From JBFXAM01 sp050184295 (GTDB lineage Bacteria > Planctomycetota > Phycisphaerae > UBA1845 > Fen-1342): a stretch of 64,000 bases of DNA. Numbering within the stretch: the stretch's first letter is position 1; each line of letters starts with the position of its first letter. The stretch is taken from NCBI GenBank assembly GCA_050184295.1, contig JBFXAM010000002.1:57931-121930 (forward strand), given 5' to 3'. Under the pieces are notes generated by a model that saw only the letters and a list, made by a program, of their open reading frames with translations, ran no database searches and had not been told where the DNA came from. Positions 32,841-42,115 of the stretch are shown here, piece by piece. The translations under genes and the position numbers were made by a program.

Positions 32841-35507
32841 CTACGGACAACCGGCCGTGATGCAGAGCACGAACGTGTCGATGTCGAAGTTGTTGACCGC
32901 GCCGTCGCGGTTCACGTCGTTCGCGCAGAGATATCCGCAACTGAACTGCGCGTCCCACGCCGCCTGGCCGCCCGTCAACCCGAGCACGAACGCGTCGATG
33001 TCGAAATTGTTCACGACACCATCGCAGTTCGCGTCGCCCTTCAGCGTGACCGTCAGCGTCGCCGCGTTGCTCGTCGTCGAGCCGCACGACGAACCCACGA
33101 CGCAGTCGTAGCTCCCGGCGCTGCTCGGCGACACCGGATTGATCGTGTACGACGAACTCGTCGCGCCGCCGATGTTCACGCCGCCCTTGCGCCACTGGTA
33201 CGTCAGCCCCGAGCCGCTCGCGACGACCGTGAACGTCACCGAGCCGTCCTGGCACGCGGTCTGGCTCTGCGGGTGCTGATTGATCGTCGGTCCACTCCCG
33301 CCGATCGTCAGCGTCGCCGCGTTGCTCGTGACCGAGCCGCACGGGTTGGTGACGACGCAGGTGTAGCTGGCGGCGTCGCCGGCGACGACTGACGCGATCG
33401 AGTACGTCGGACTCGTCGCGCCGCCGATGTTCACGCCGTTCTTACGCCACTGATACGTGAGCGTCGGCGAGCCCGTCGCAGCCACCGTGAAGGACACCGC
33501 CTCGCCCAGGCAGCGCGTCGCGCTCTGCGGCTGCGTCGTGATGCTGACGCTCTCGTTCACCGTGAGCGACGCGTTGCCCGAGATAAGCGACGAGCAGGGG
33601 TTGAACACGCGGCACGAGTACACGCCGGCGTCCGACGCGCCCACCGGGTTGATCGTGTACGAGCTGCTCGTGGCGCCCGGGATGTTGATCCCGTCCTTGC
33701 GCCACTGATACGTAATCGTCGGGCTCCCCGTCACCGTCACGGAGAACGTGGCGGACTGCCCCGTGCAGCGCGTGAGATCCGCGGGCTGGCTCGTAATCGT
33801 CGCCGGCGTGAGCACGGTCAACGTCGCGCCGTTGGTGTTGGTCGTTCCGCAGTTGTCCGTGACCACGCACCGATAAACGCCCGCGTCGGTGGGATCGATC
33901 GACGAGACCTGAAGGCTCGGCAGCGTCGCGCCGGGGATGTTCACCCCGTCCTTCTGCCACTGGTAATTAATCGTGCCCTGCCCCGTCGCCGACGCGCTGA
34001 ACACCACGAACAGGTCGCCGTCGCAGGCCTGCTGGCTCTGCGGGTGCTGCGTAATCGTCGGCGGCGAGCACGGCGTCGAGAGCGACACCGTCACCGTGTA
34101 AAGCTGATTCTGTGTCGGAGTGCCTTCCTCGAAGATGCGGACGTAGTAGGTTCCGTTGCTGTTGAGCGCGACGTTCGAGACGCTTTCGGACTGTCCGGCC
34201 GGACTGTTGTTGTCCTGCGCCAGGATCGTCGTGCCGTCCGACGCGATCAGCATCAGCTCGAGATCGACCTGCGCCAGTGCGTTGACGTTGTTGCCGCTCG
34301 AGCACGTGCCGTTGCCGTTCTGAACGCTGCTGTCATACGTCGAGCCGATCGGCGTAACCGTCACCGTCGCGGTCGCTGGCGCCGACGAGATCGTGAAGCT
34401 GTAGTAGTCGATTTCGCCGTTTGCATCGAGCCCCAGCGTCGCGCTGTTGAACGGGTTCGTCGGCGCCGGAACGATCCCCGGCGTATTCGGCACCGTGCCG
34501 AACGTCACCGGCGTGCCTGGCGTCGGATTCGGCGTGATCGGCGTCGCACTGGCCGTGTTGTTGTTCATCTCATACGTGTCGCCGTAGTGGCGCTGCGCAC
34601 CGCGGATGTCGTCCTGCTGCGGGCCATCGAAATTCGTGGCCAGCGCCGGCTCCATCAGCTTCGTGCCGTTCGCGGGGCAGCAGTGCAGCAGGCCCATGCC
34701 GTGCCCGTGCTCGTGCATGATCGTGTTTCGCAGGAAACGATGCGACGAGCCGCTGTTGCCCCAGCTCTCCGCCGAGTCCAGCACCATGTCGCCGCCGTTC
34801 GCCGGAAAGACATTGAACGCCAGTGTATTGTTGGGTCCGTCGACCGGCTTCATGCCGATGCGCACGTCGCCGCGCGTGCTCGATCCGCCGCTGCCCCACG
34901 CCGCCCCGTCGTCCCAATCGTTGGAACCCGAGCGCACCCACGTGTAGCGCAAACCCGCCAACTGCGCCCAGCGGTCAAAGCAGCTCTGAATCCGCGCCTT
35001 CCACGTCGCGCGGCCGCCCTGGGCCGCGAACTGAGAATCGAGCGTACTGAACACGCGGCTGGTGTTCGAGGCCTCGCCGATGATGCTCGGAATCGTCAGC
35101 CCGTCGGGCACATAGCTCCATCGCAGCGCCACGGGATCGCCCTGCGTTCCCGGCCAGCGGTTGGTGAGTTGGTACGCGATGCCGCCTTCGTCGGGATCGC
35201 CGAAAAGCAGCAGGTTCACCTCTGCCATGCGCTCCGGGGGCGTTCCGGGCGCGAAGCACGCCGCCACCGGCAGCGCGACGCGGTCCTCGAGCATGTTTCG
35301 CTTGAAGCTGCCGACGTCGAGCATGTCGCTGATGTACGAGCGGGTTGCGCCCGACGCGTAGCCCCGCGCCAGCGACGCGACGGTGACGGTCGGCGCCGTG
35401 CGGGCGTTGTCGTCAACCGCTTGCCAGGTATTCAGCGTCGTGCTGAGCGTCAGGCCGGTCAGGGCGGTGACGCCGGCCAACGCGACGAGTTTGCTCGCCG
35501 TTGTCAT
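32841..35507 (-). CDS. Secreted matrixin-like metalloprotease with four Ig-like repeats and dockerin-like C-terminus
   Basis: 888 residues from the ATG at 35507, with GGAG upstream. Signal peptide (LVALAGVTALTGLTLS). The zinc motif HExxHxxGxxH is exact at H265-H275 (HEHGHGMGLLH), followed by a Met-turn-like KLMEP, so it belongs with the metzincins. A beta domain (about 345-520, LDANGEIDYYSFTI) of the PPC type follows. Then come four tandem Ig-like repeats of about 88 residues, each with TYQWRKxGVNI and a DAGVYxC cysteine. The C-terminus is a duplicated dockerin-like calcium module (GDANCDG, NNFDIDAFV, then DVNRDGAVNNFDID). No cohesin gene is visible. Likely an extracellular or surface protease. 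Confidence 0.9.
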   Translation of the reverse strand: MTTASKLVALAGVTALTGLTLSTTLNTWQAVDDNARTAPTVTVASLARGYASGATRSYISDMLDVGSFKRNMLEDRVALPVAACFAPGTPPERMAEVNLLLFGDPDEGGIAYQLTNRWPGTQGDPVALRWSYVPDGLTIPSIIGEASNTSRVFSTLDSQFAAQGGRATWKARIQSCFDRWAQLAGLRYTWVRSGSNDWDDGAAWGSGGSSTRGDVRIGMKPVDGPNNTLAFNVFPANGGDMVLDSAESWGNSGSSHRFLRNTIMHEHGHGMGLLHCCPANGTKLMEPALATNFDGPQQDDIRGAQRHYGDTYEMNNNTASATPITPNPTPGTPVTFGTVPNTPGIVPAPTNPFNSATLGLDANGEIDYYSFTISSAPATATVTVTPIGSTYDSSVQNGNGTCSSGNNVNALAQVDLELMLIASDGTTILAQDNNSPAGQSESVSNVALNSNGTYYVRIFEEGTPTQNQLYTVTVSLSTPCSPPTITQHPQSQQACDGDLFVVFSASATGQGTINYQWQKDGVNIPGATLPSLQVSSIDPTDAGVYRCVVTDNCGTTNTNGATLTVLTPATITSQPADLTRCTGQSATFSVTVTGSPTITYQWRKDGINIPGATSSSYTINPVGASDAGVYSCRVFNPCSSLISGNASLTVNESVSITTQPQSATRCLGEAVSFTVAATGSPTLTYQWRKNGVNIGGATSPTYSIASVVAGDAASYTCVVTNPCGSVTSNAATLTIGGSGPTINQHPQSQTACQDGSVTFTVVASGSGLTYQWRKGGVNIGGATSSSYTINPVSPSSAGSYDCVVGSSCGSTTSNAATLTVTLKGDANCDGVVNNFDIDAFVLGLTGGQAAWDAQFSCGYLCANDVNRDGAVNNFDIDTFVLCITAGCP

Positions 35508-35838
35508 GCGATGGTGCTCCCATGGAAGCAAAGAAAATGTATCAGGCGCACGCGCGACCCAAAAAACGCACACCCCCCGGTGTGTGGCGACCGGCTAACT
35601 TGGAATGGGAGATCGTCGCGAACGTGCGGCCGACATCCCAGCGCATCCAACCGGCAGATTGCAGGGCTCCGGAGCGAAGCCGCCACAGCGTTCCTGCACG
35701 TCCCTATCACGCTATCCGCGCAAAAGCCCCGTGTCAACAAAAGTTTGAAGACGCACGAATCGGTCAGGGATTGTGAAATCCGCCGCTCCCCGTCCCAACA
35801 GGGCTTGGAGCCATGCACCCATTGATGATATTATTGGA
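35508..35838. other. Intergenic gap upstream of the matrixin-like gene
   Basis: 331 bases, less GC-rich than its surroundings. It carries a candidate promoter for the protease at 35709-35737 and the end of dprA. No gene is supported. Confidence 0.5.
35709..35737 (-). promoter_or_regulatory. Candidate promoter of the matrixin-like protease
   Basis: On the minus strand: TTGACA (35737-35732, perfect -35), a 17-base spacer, TAGCGT (35714-35709). The leader to the ATG would be about 195 bases. Confidence 0.4.
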
Positions 35839-37038
35839 CTAATCGCGGCGCCGCCGTGCCACTCGCTGCCCTGGAAGCCGCGCGGCCAGCCCGCGCAACT
35901 CCAGCGAAGTGAACGCCGCCAGCACTTCACCGCTCGAAACGTCTGATAATCGCGAGACGACATCGCTCACCAGGACCGGCTCCGACCCCATCGCGTCCAA
36001 CACGCGCCGCTCTACGCTGCTCAGCCCTGCATCCGCGGCGCCGTCGACGCCGAGCCCCGCGTCCGACCCTGCGCTCGCTCCGACCGATGCCGCCGCCCCG
36101 CTGTCGAATAGCGTCTCTGCTGCGGCGGTCGGCCGTCCCAGCGTCCGTCCCAACTCGCCGAATTCGTCCAGCACATCCTCCAGCGTCATCACCAGCTTCG
36201 CGGCGCCGTCGCGGATCAACCCGTTGGTGCCGAAGGACATCGGATCCTGCACGCGACCCGGGACGGCGAACACCTCGCGGTTGTATTCGGTCGCGAGACG
36301 GGCGGTGATCAGCGCGCCGCTGCGCTGCGCCGCCTCCACCACGAGCGTGCCGAGCGTGATCCCCGCGATGATTCGATTGCGGCTCGGAAAGTTCTCGGCC
36401 CGTGCCGCCGTCTGTAGCGGCAACTCGCTCATCCACGCCCCGCGCTCCAGCAGTTTTTCCGCCAGCGCGCGGTTCTCCGGCGGATAAATCTCGTGAAGCC
36501 CATTGCCCATCACAGCGATCGCCCGCCCGCCGACGTCGGCGGCGCCGTGCATCGCGAAGGCGTCGATGCCGCGCGCCAACCCGCTCACGATCGTGAATCC
36601 CGCCTGCGCCAACAGCTCGCCAAAACGCCGCGCCTGCTCGCTGCCATAGATCGTGCAGCGTCGGCTGCCCACGATCGCGACGGAGATGGCGTCCGTCGGC
36701 CGCAACTCGCCCTTCACATAGAGCACGATCGGTGCATCCGGAATCCGCCGCAGGCCCTCGGGATACTCAGGATCGGCGCGGCAAACGATGCGCGCGCCGA
36801 GTTCCTCCGCGGCGGCGATCTCCGCGTCCACGCGGGCCGCGTCGCGCGAGCGCACGATCTGCTCGGCAGTGTCACGTCCGACGCCCTTCAGTTCGCACAG
36901 CTCGTTCGTGCTCGCCCGCGCGGCTTCCGCGGGCCCCCCGAAACGCTCAACCATGGCGGCGAATCGGATGGGGCCGACACCCGCGCACATCGCGAGCAGC
37001 AGGTGATCGCGGCCGGTGTCCGTGATCGTCGTCGACAT
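35839..37038 (-). CDS. dprA: DNA-processing protein DprA
   Basis: 399 residues; start at the ATG at 37038 (MSTTITD), while an upstream in-frame start at 37095 adds 19 residues. Binds incoming single-stranded DNA during transformation and loads RecA. Visible: N-terminal helix-hairpin-helix-like part (ELKGVGRDTAEQI), Rossmann motifs VAIVGSRRCTIYG, SGLARGIDAFAMHGA and NFPSRNRIIAG, and a C-terminal winged-helix domain (LSSVERRVLDAMG) after a Gly/Ala linker. Its presence hints at natural transformation or DNA uptake. Confidence 0.94.
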   Translation of the reverse strand: MSTTITDTGRDHLLLAMCAGVGPIRFAAMVERFGGPAEAARASTNELCELKGVGRDTAEQIVRSRDAARVDAEIAAAEELGARIVCRADPEYPEGLRRIPDAPIVLYVKGELRPTDAISVAIVGSRRCTIYGSEQARRFGELLAQAGFTIVSGLARGIDAFAMHGAADVGGRAIAVMGNGLHEIYPPENRALAEKLLERGAWMSELPLQTAARAENFPSRNRIIAGITLGTLVVEAAQRSGALITARLATEYNREVFAVPGRVQDPMSFGTNGLIRDGAAKLVMTLEDVLDEFGELGRTLGRPTAAAETLFDSGAAASVGASAGSDAGLGVDGAADAGLSSVERRVLDAMGSEPVLVSDVVSRLSDVSSGEVLAAFTSLELRGLAARLPGQRVARRRRD

Positions 37039-37331
37039 CGATTGAAAGTATGCCACGCCGAACAGGAATTGGACACACCGACGGGGCGCAGCCACCGATC
37101 AGAACCCCTGCGCCAACCAGGGGGGCCGAACACAAACCGCCCATCGGCAAGCGACAGAGCCGGCGCGCGACGAGCACACGCACGAGTCCGGCCCGCCGCT
37201 TGGCGCGGCAGGTTCTGATTCGCCGCTGAGCCGCGGCACGCCGCGTGCCAGATCGTGGGTCGGGCTTCGCCCCGGCGCGGTGCGCCGGCCCGCAGGCGAG
37301 ACCGGAAACTCTTGCGAATGGAGAGGTTGCG

Positions 37332-37613
37332 ATGAATCGAATGATGCGGCAGGCGGACTCGATCGCGCCGGCGCTGCCGCGCAAAACCGGGCAATCGCCG
37401 CGCAAAGTCGTGCGCTCGGTCGCGTGCACCGCACTGGTGGGGCTCGCGTTGCTGGGCGGCGCGGGTTGCGACGACGACACCTCGCGCGAGTTTCGCGACG
37501 CAGCGCTTGATTCGCTTCAGCAGGGCGTCTCGACGATTCTGGACGGCATCGTCGACGGGGCGTTCGCCGTGCTCGAAGTCGAAGACGACAGCGCCACGGC
37601 GCGGGGGCGTTGA
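37332..37613 (+). CDS. Small lipoprotein, unknown function
   Basis: 93 residues; the ATG has GGAGAGG upstream. A basic N-terminus leads into a hydrophobic helix ending LLGGAGCDDD, a plausible lipobox followed by acidic residues. The mature part is about 45 residues, starting acidic and then helical (SLQQGVSTILDGIVDGAF). No family recognised. It precedes repeat family B and mqnD on the same strand. Confidence 0.6.
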   Translation: MNRMMRQADSIAPALPRKTGQSPRKVVRSVACTALVGLALLGGAGCDDDTSREFRDAALDSLQQGVSTILDGIVDGAFAVLEVEDDSATARGR

Positions 37614-37671
37614 CACCGCAGCGGTTTCGTTGGACATTCCGTGCGGCGACCGCACGAACCGCCCGGTCGAG

Positions 37672-37830
37672 GAATCGCAGGCTTGCGCCTGCGGCTCCGA
37701 TGCGGGCGCGTGCGGCACGATCGGCGCCGCAGCAGTCGGTCCGACGGGAGCGGCGCAATCAGAGCCGCGGGCGCAAGCCCGCGATTCGACCGCGCGTCGC
37801 TCGCCGCCGGCGCAAGCCCGCGATTCGGTT
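37672..37830. repeat. Family B repeat cluster (three copies)
   Basis: Copies at about 37672-37700, 37758-37792 and 37804-37830 share the core CGGGCTTGCGCCCGCGG or its complement. Copy 1 is inverted relative to copies 2 and 3. They fill the spacer between the small lipoprotein and mqnD and open an artificial frame into mqnD. Confidence 0.65.
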
Positions 37831-37868
37831 CTGTCGGCATACCGACGCCCGAGGAGGCGAAAGTCCGC

Positions 37869-38705
37869 ATGCGCATTCGCATCGCCCACAGCCCCGACCC
37901 CGACGACGCCTTCATGTTCTACGGCCTCTCGAGCGGCGGCGTGCCCGCGGGCCGCTATCGTTTCGAGCACATCCTCGACGACATCCAGACGCTCAACGAG
38001 CGCGCCATGCGCGGCGAATACGAGGTCTCGGCGATCAGCATCCACGCGTTTCCCTATGTCGCCGACAAGTACGCGCTCATGAACTGCGGCAGCAGCATGG
38101 GCGACAACTACGGCCCGATGATCGTCGCGCGCACGCCGCTGGCGATCGACGCGCTGCGCGGCAAGACGATCGCCGTGCCCGGCAAGCTGACGACGGCGTA
38201 CCTGGCGTTGCAGTTGCTGCTCGGCCGCGACAGGTTCACGCCGCGCGTGGTGATGTTCGACGCGATTCCGGACGAGGTGGCGGCGGGGCGCGTCGACGCG
38301 GGGCTGCTGATCCACGAGGGGCAGCTTACGTATCAGCGGCTCGGGCTGCACAAGATCGTCGATCTCGGCGAGTGGTGGATGCAGCGCACCGACCTGCCGC
38401 TGCCCCTGGGCGGCAACGTGATCCGCCGCGACCTCGGCGACGCGACGATGCGCGAGGTGACGGGGCTGATCCAGCAGAGCATCCGTTACTCGCTCGAACA
38501 CCGCGAGCCGGCGGTGAAACACGCGCTGAAATACGGCCGCGGACTCGACACGCAACTGGCCGATCGCTTTGTCGGCATGTATGTGAACGACTGGACCATC
38601 GCCTACGGCGAGCGCGGCCAGGCGGCGGTCCGGCGGCTGCTGCGCGAAGGGGCGGCGGCGGGGATCGTGCCGGACGCGGGGGAGATTGAGTTTATCGGGG
38701 CGTAA
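37869..38705 (+). CDS. mqnD: 1,4-dihydroxy-6-naphthoate synthase (futalosine pathway)
   Basis: 278 residues from the ATG at 37869, with GAGGAGG upstream. Cleaves cyclic dehypoxanthine futalosine to 1,4-dihydroxy-6-naphthoate on the way to menaquinone. The N-terminus SPDPDDAFMFYGL is the signature that separates MqnD from MqnA. Later NCGSSMGDNYGP and LIHEGQLTYQ, where the conserved His sits, are clear. Fold is a periplasmic-binding-protein-like pair of lobes without signal peptide. No other mqn genes are in the window. The frame continues upstream through the family B repeats but has no real start there. Confidence 0.93.
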   Translation: MRIRIAHSPDPDDAFMFYGLSSGGVPAGRYRFEHILDDIQTLNERAMRGEYEVSAISIHAFPYVADKYALMNCGSSMGDNYGPMIVARTPLAIDALRGKTIAVPGKLTTAYLALQLLLGRDRFTPRVVMFDAIPDEVAAGRVDAGLLIHEGQLTYQRLGLHKIVDLGEWWMQRTDLPLPLGGNVIRRDLGDATMREVTGLIQQSIRYSLEHREPAVKHALKYGRGLDTQLADRFVGMYVNDWTIAYGERGQAAVRRLLREGAAAGIVPDAGEIEFIGA

Positions 38706-38758
38706 GGCTGCGGCGCGGGCGGCGACGACGCAATGCGCCGCGCGCGGAGGTCAACACG

Positions 38759-40150
38759 GTGATGAGTGTGGTGTCCGCGCTCGTGGCACAGATCATCGCA
38801 CATCTCGGCATTCCGCGCGACGCGATCCCACGCACGACGCACAGCGAGCGAATTGCCATCGTCAACGCGCTGCATCGACGTGCCGGCGGCGACGAAACCG
38901 CCGGGCGATACGCGGCGGCAGCAACCGCGCTACGCGCATTCTGGCATACCTGGAATGAAGCGTCGCTGCGCGAGCCGGGCGCCGAACTGGAATGGCCGCG
39001 GGAATTCGAGCTGGCGCTGAAGCCGGCGTGGTCGGACTTCGAGCGCCGCGTGATCGACGAGTGGCTGAAGTCGAATGCCCCCGCGCTGCGCATCCTCGTC
39101 GACGCAACGGCGCGGCCCTCGTTCAACCGTCCGCCGCAGCATCTGGCGCGCCTGTCGGACATGCACTTCCAGGACGCAAGCATGCTTTCGAGCCTGGCCA
39201 AGCTCGCGCTCGTGCGGGCCCGCGCCGATGCGCTGCGCGGCGCGACAACCGAGGCCGTGCGCTGGAACCGCCGGGCCCGCCGCATCGCGGAACATTTGTA
39301 TCAGCAGCCGTTCTGGATCGAGCACGCGGTCGGAACGGCGATCGAGCGTAATGCGCTGGCACAGTTGTGGATGTTGCTGCCGGCGATGTCGCGCGACGAG
39401 TTCGCGACCGAGATGTCGATCGTCCGCACGATCTCGACGACGACCTGCCCGATAGCGCTCATGACGGCGGCGGAATCGTTGTTCACATACGACGTGTTCG
39501 ACGGTGTGTTCGCGTGGGCGACGGGCAGCGCAGCGGACGAGTCCGTCGAGTCGCTCATCCAATCGGCCGTCGATCTGGCCGCCGTCGGAGCGAACGCGGC
39601 GCCCGACGATCCGCTGGCGACCGTCGCCGCGTTCCGCGACTCCGTTCGCAGGTTGACGCTGGCCGAAACGTGGGCGCTCCAGGGGCGCATCGCGGCGCTC
39701 GTCGACGAGTGGAGTGGACGGCCTTTCTGGGATGCCTGGCGTGACCGCGACCGCCTGAAGCGGTGCTGGGAGCTCGCGCGCGACAACGCGGTCATTCAAC
39801 TCCTGTGTGGCACACGCGAGGAAGCCATCGTCAAGCTGGACGCTCCGAACTACGTGCTGCACCTGACCCGCGCGCATCGTCGTGCGACGCTGGTTTTGCT
39901 CGCCGTGCACGCCCACAAGCAGCGCACCGGCGAATTCCCCGCCGTGCTCACCGAGCTGAGCGACGCGCTTTCTCCGGACGATTGCCGCGATCCGTTCTCC
40001 GGCGAGTCGCTGATCTGGCGCGCCGCCGACGTGCCCGGCGGCTACACGCTCTACAGCGTCGGCCCGGACCAGCACGACGATGGCGGTCGACACAACGGCT
40101 TCTCGCGGGATCCCGGCGACTTCGTCTACTGGCCGCCCACGATGTCTTAG
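38759..40150 (+). CDS. Hypothetical protein, mostly helical, GspG-like C-terminal segment
   Basis: 463 residues from the GTG at 38759 (GGAGG 8 bases upstream) or the adjacent ATG. No signal peptide. The body is helical and Arg/Ala-rich. The last 90 residues (HKQRTGEFPAVLTEL, DPFSGESLIWR, YSVGPDQHDDGG) resemble the pseudopilin-like C-terminal segment seen in many planctomycete proteins. Without an N-terminal prepilin helix it is unlikely to be a pilin. Its base use matches its neighbours. Function unknown. Confidence 0.75.
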   Translation: MMSVVSALVAQIIAHLGIPRDAIPRTTHSERIAIVNALHRRAGGDETAGRYAAAATALRAFWHTWNEASLREPGAELEWPREFELALKPAWSDFERRVIDEWLKSNAPALRILVDATARPSFNRPPQHLARLSDMHFQDASMLSSLAKLALVRARADALRGATTEAVRWNRRARRIAEHLYQQPFWIEHAVGTAIERNALAQLWMLLPAMSRDEFATEMSIVRTISTTTCPIALMTAAESLFTYDVFDGVFAWATGSAADESVESLIQSAVDLAAVGANAAPDDPLATVAAFRDSVRRLTLAETWALQGRIAALVDEWSGRPFWDAWRDRDRLKRCWELARDNAVIQLLCGTREEAIVKLDAPNYVLHLTRAHRRATLVLLAVHAHKQRTGEFPAVLTELSDALSPDDCRDPFSGESLIWRAADVPGGYTLYSVGPDQHDDGGRHNGFSRDPGDFVYWPPTMS

Positions 40151-40417
40151 ACAGGCGCGCGGACATTCGCCCCAGACGCGGATCGGCACCCTCTCGGCGA
40201 CAGGATTGGTGCTGGACGCACGCGGGGGAGAACAAACGCCGGCTGAATCGCGCCGGACGCGGGCGGAGCAGGTGAGACAGGAACGGCGAAGAGGCGGCGG
40301 CGGGGGTGGAATTCAGTCGCAGATGGGCGCGCATGCCGATAGACTTTTTGCGCTGCGTGCCCGACGTCGCGGTCGTCTGCCGCCGTTCGCGCGCACCGCC
40401 GACGCGGGAGTGTTCCA

Positions 40418-41875
40418 ATGCTCCGTCTCGCGCTCATCTCGCCGAAGGGGCCTTTGTATCGACATCGCGGCGGCATCTTCCGCAAGTCGCTGCGCTATGG
40501 GCCGCTGACGCTGCCGACGCTGGTTTCGCTGATTCCACCGGAAATCGAATCGAGCGTCACGCTCATGGACGAGGGCATCCGCGACGTCGACCCGTCGCTC
40601 GACGTCGACCTCGTCGGCATCACCACCATCACCGGCAACGCCCCGCGCGCCTACGAGCTTGCCGCCGCCTTCCGCGGCCGCGGCGTTCCAGTCGTGCTCG
40701 GCGGGCCGCATCCGACGCTCGTACCCGATGACGCCCAGCCCCACGCCGACGCCGTCGTCGTCGGTTATGCCGAGGAAACCTGGCCCCAGTTGCTGCGCGA
40801 TTTCGTCCGCGGCGGGATGAAGCCGCGCTATATCCAACGGCCCGACCTGTCGCTCGATAATCTACCCTTCGTCGACCGCACGCTGCATCCGAAGGGCGCC
40901 TATCTCACGACGCACGTCTTCGAAGCGACGCGCGGCTGCATTCACAAGTGCGACTTCTGCGTCGTGCCATCGGCGTGGGGGCGTAAGCCGTATCAAAAGC
41001 CCATCGATTACGTCGTCGAGGACATCCGCCGAGTCGGCGCGAAGAAGCTGCTGCTCATCGACCTGAACCTGATCGCGGACACGGAGTACGCGGCGCGGCT
41101 GTTCGAGGCGCTGATCCCGCTGCGGGTGAAGTGGTTCGGGCTGTCGACGACGCTGCTGGTGGATGACAAGCCGCTGCTGGAGTTGTGCGCGCGGAGCGGA
41201 TGCAAGGGCCTGCTGATGGGGCTGGAGTCGATTTCGCCGGACAATCTGCGCGAGTCGCGCAAGGCGTTCAATCATCCGGATGAGTACTGCGGCCTCGTCG
41301 CGGAACTTCATCGCGTCGGCATCGCGCTGCAAGGCTGCTTCGTGTTCGGACTCGACCACGACAAGCCGGACATCTTCCTCAAGACCGCCAAGCTGGCCGT
41401 GAAGGCGAAGATCGACCTGCCGCGCTATGCGATCGTGACGCCTTTCCCCGGCACGGCGCTGTATCAGCGGCTGGAGCGCGAGGGGCGGATCCGGACGCGC
41501 AATTGGGAGCTGTATGACGGGCAGCACGTCGTGTTCGAGCCGGCGCGGATGAGCGCGGAGCAGCTCATGCGCGGGACCGAGGCGGCGTGGAAGTACACAT
41601 ACTCATTCGGATCAATCGCGCGGCGGATCGCGGGCACGCCGGCGCCGTGGCCGATCGTGATCGGTGCGAACCTGGGCTATCGCTTCTACGCCCACAATCT
41701 GCACAAGTTTTACAACTGCGACTGGATCATCGGACGAGACGAATCGGTGCGGAGCGTAGACGCCGCGTCGCGCGTCGAATTCGCCGACTCGGCGCCCGCG
41801 CCGCGGGAACTCGTCTCGCTCGGCCGAGCGGCGCAAGCCGGCGCGGGCGAGTGGACACAGCCGGCCGAGCGCTAG
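40418..41875 (+). CDS. B12-binding domain radical SAM protein
   Basis: 485 residues. An N-terminal cobalamin-binding-like Rossmann domain (VDLVGITTITGNAPRAYELA, VLGGPHPT) is followed by the radical SAM motif TRGCIHKCDFC near residue 170, where CxxxCxxC binds the [4Fe-4S] cluster. GLESIS and the late FPGTALYQRL are typical of the class. A C-terminal helical extension of about 110 residues with aromatic stretches follows. Members methylate unactivated carbons or act in lipid or cofactor synthesis; the substrate here is unknown. A 267-base spacer separates it from the preceding gene. Confidence 0.88.
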   Translation: MLRLALISPKGPLYRHRGGIFRKSLRYGPLTLPTLVSLIPPEIESSVTLMDEGIRDVDPSLDVDLVGITTITGNAPRAYELAAAFRGRGVPVVLGGPHPTLVPDDAQPHADAVVVGYAEETWPQLLRDFVRGGMKPRYIQRPDLSLDNLPFVDRTLHPKGAYLTTHVFEATRGCIHKCDFCVVPSAWGRKPYQKPIDYVVEDIRRVGAKKLLLIDLNLIADTEYAARLFEALIPLRVKWFGLSTTLLVDDKPLLELCARSGCKGLLMGLESISPDNLRESRKAFNHPDEYCGLVAELHRVGIALQGCFVFGLDHDKPDIFLKTAKLAVKAKIDLPRYAIVTPFPGTALYQRLEREGRIRTRNWELYDGQHVVFEPARMSAEQLMRGTEAAWKYTYSFGSIARRIAGTPAPWPIVIGANLGYRFYAHNLHKFYNCDWIIGRDESVRSVDAASRVEFADSAPAPRELVSLGRAAQAGAGEWTQPAER

Positions 41876-41912
41876 TGTAGTGCCTCGAAAAAAGACGATC
41901 ACGTCACGGACC

Positions 41913-41970
41913 GAGCCGCGGCCTTCAGACCGCGTGGAACCGCGGCGAGACATGAAGACCGCGGCTCCGA
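41913..41970. repeat. Family C inverted repeat
   Basis: GAGCCGCGGCCTTCAGACCG (from 41913) is mirrored by a partner reading GAAGACCGCGGCTCCG (41954-41969), leaving about 20 bases between. It lies between convergent genes (radical SAM and glutamate dehydrogenase), so a terminator role is possible; no T-tract is present. Confidence 0.45.
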
Positions 41971-42075
41971 TACGTCTCGGCATGAACGACGCACTACACG
42001 AGCGCGCGGCCTCGGACGACGTGCCGTTTGTCGGCCGGTTGGTACAGGCGTTTCATCCGTCGTCTTGCTGCGCCG

Positions 42076-42100
42076 ACGGGCGGGACGCCCGTACCGCCCC
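42076..42100. repeat. Family A repeat, single copy
   Basis: The 17-base core ACGGGCGGGACGCCCGT followed by ACCGCCCC, close to copy 2 at 32635 (one core difference). It lies 16 bases after the glutamate dehydrogenase stop codon on the minus strand. Confidence 0.65.
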
Positions 42101-42115
42101 ATCCTGCATCACAAC

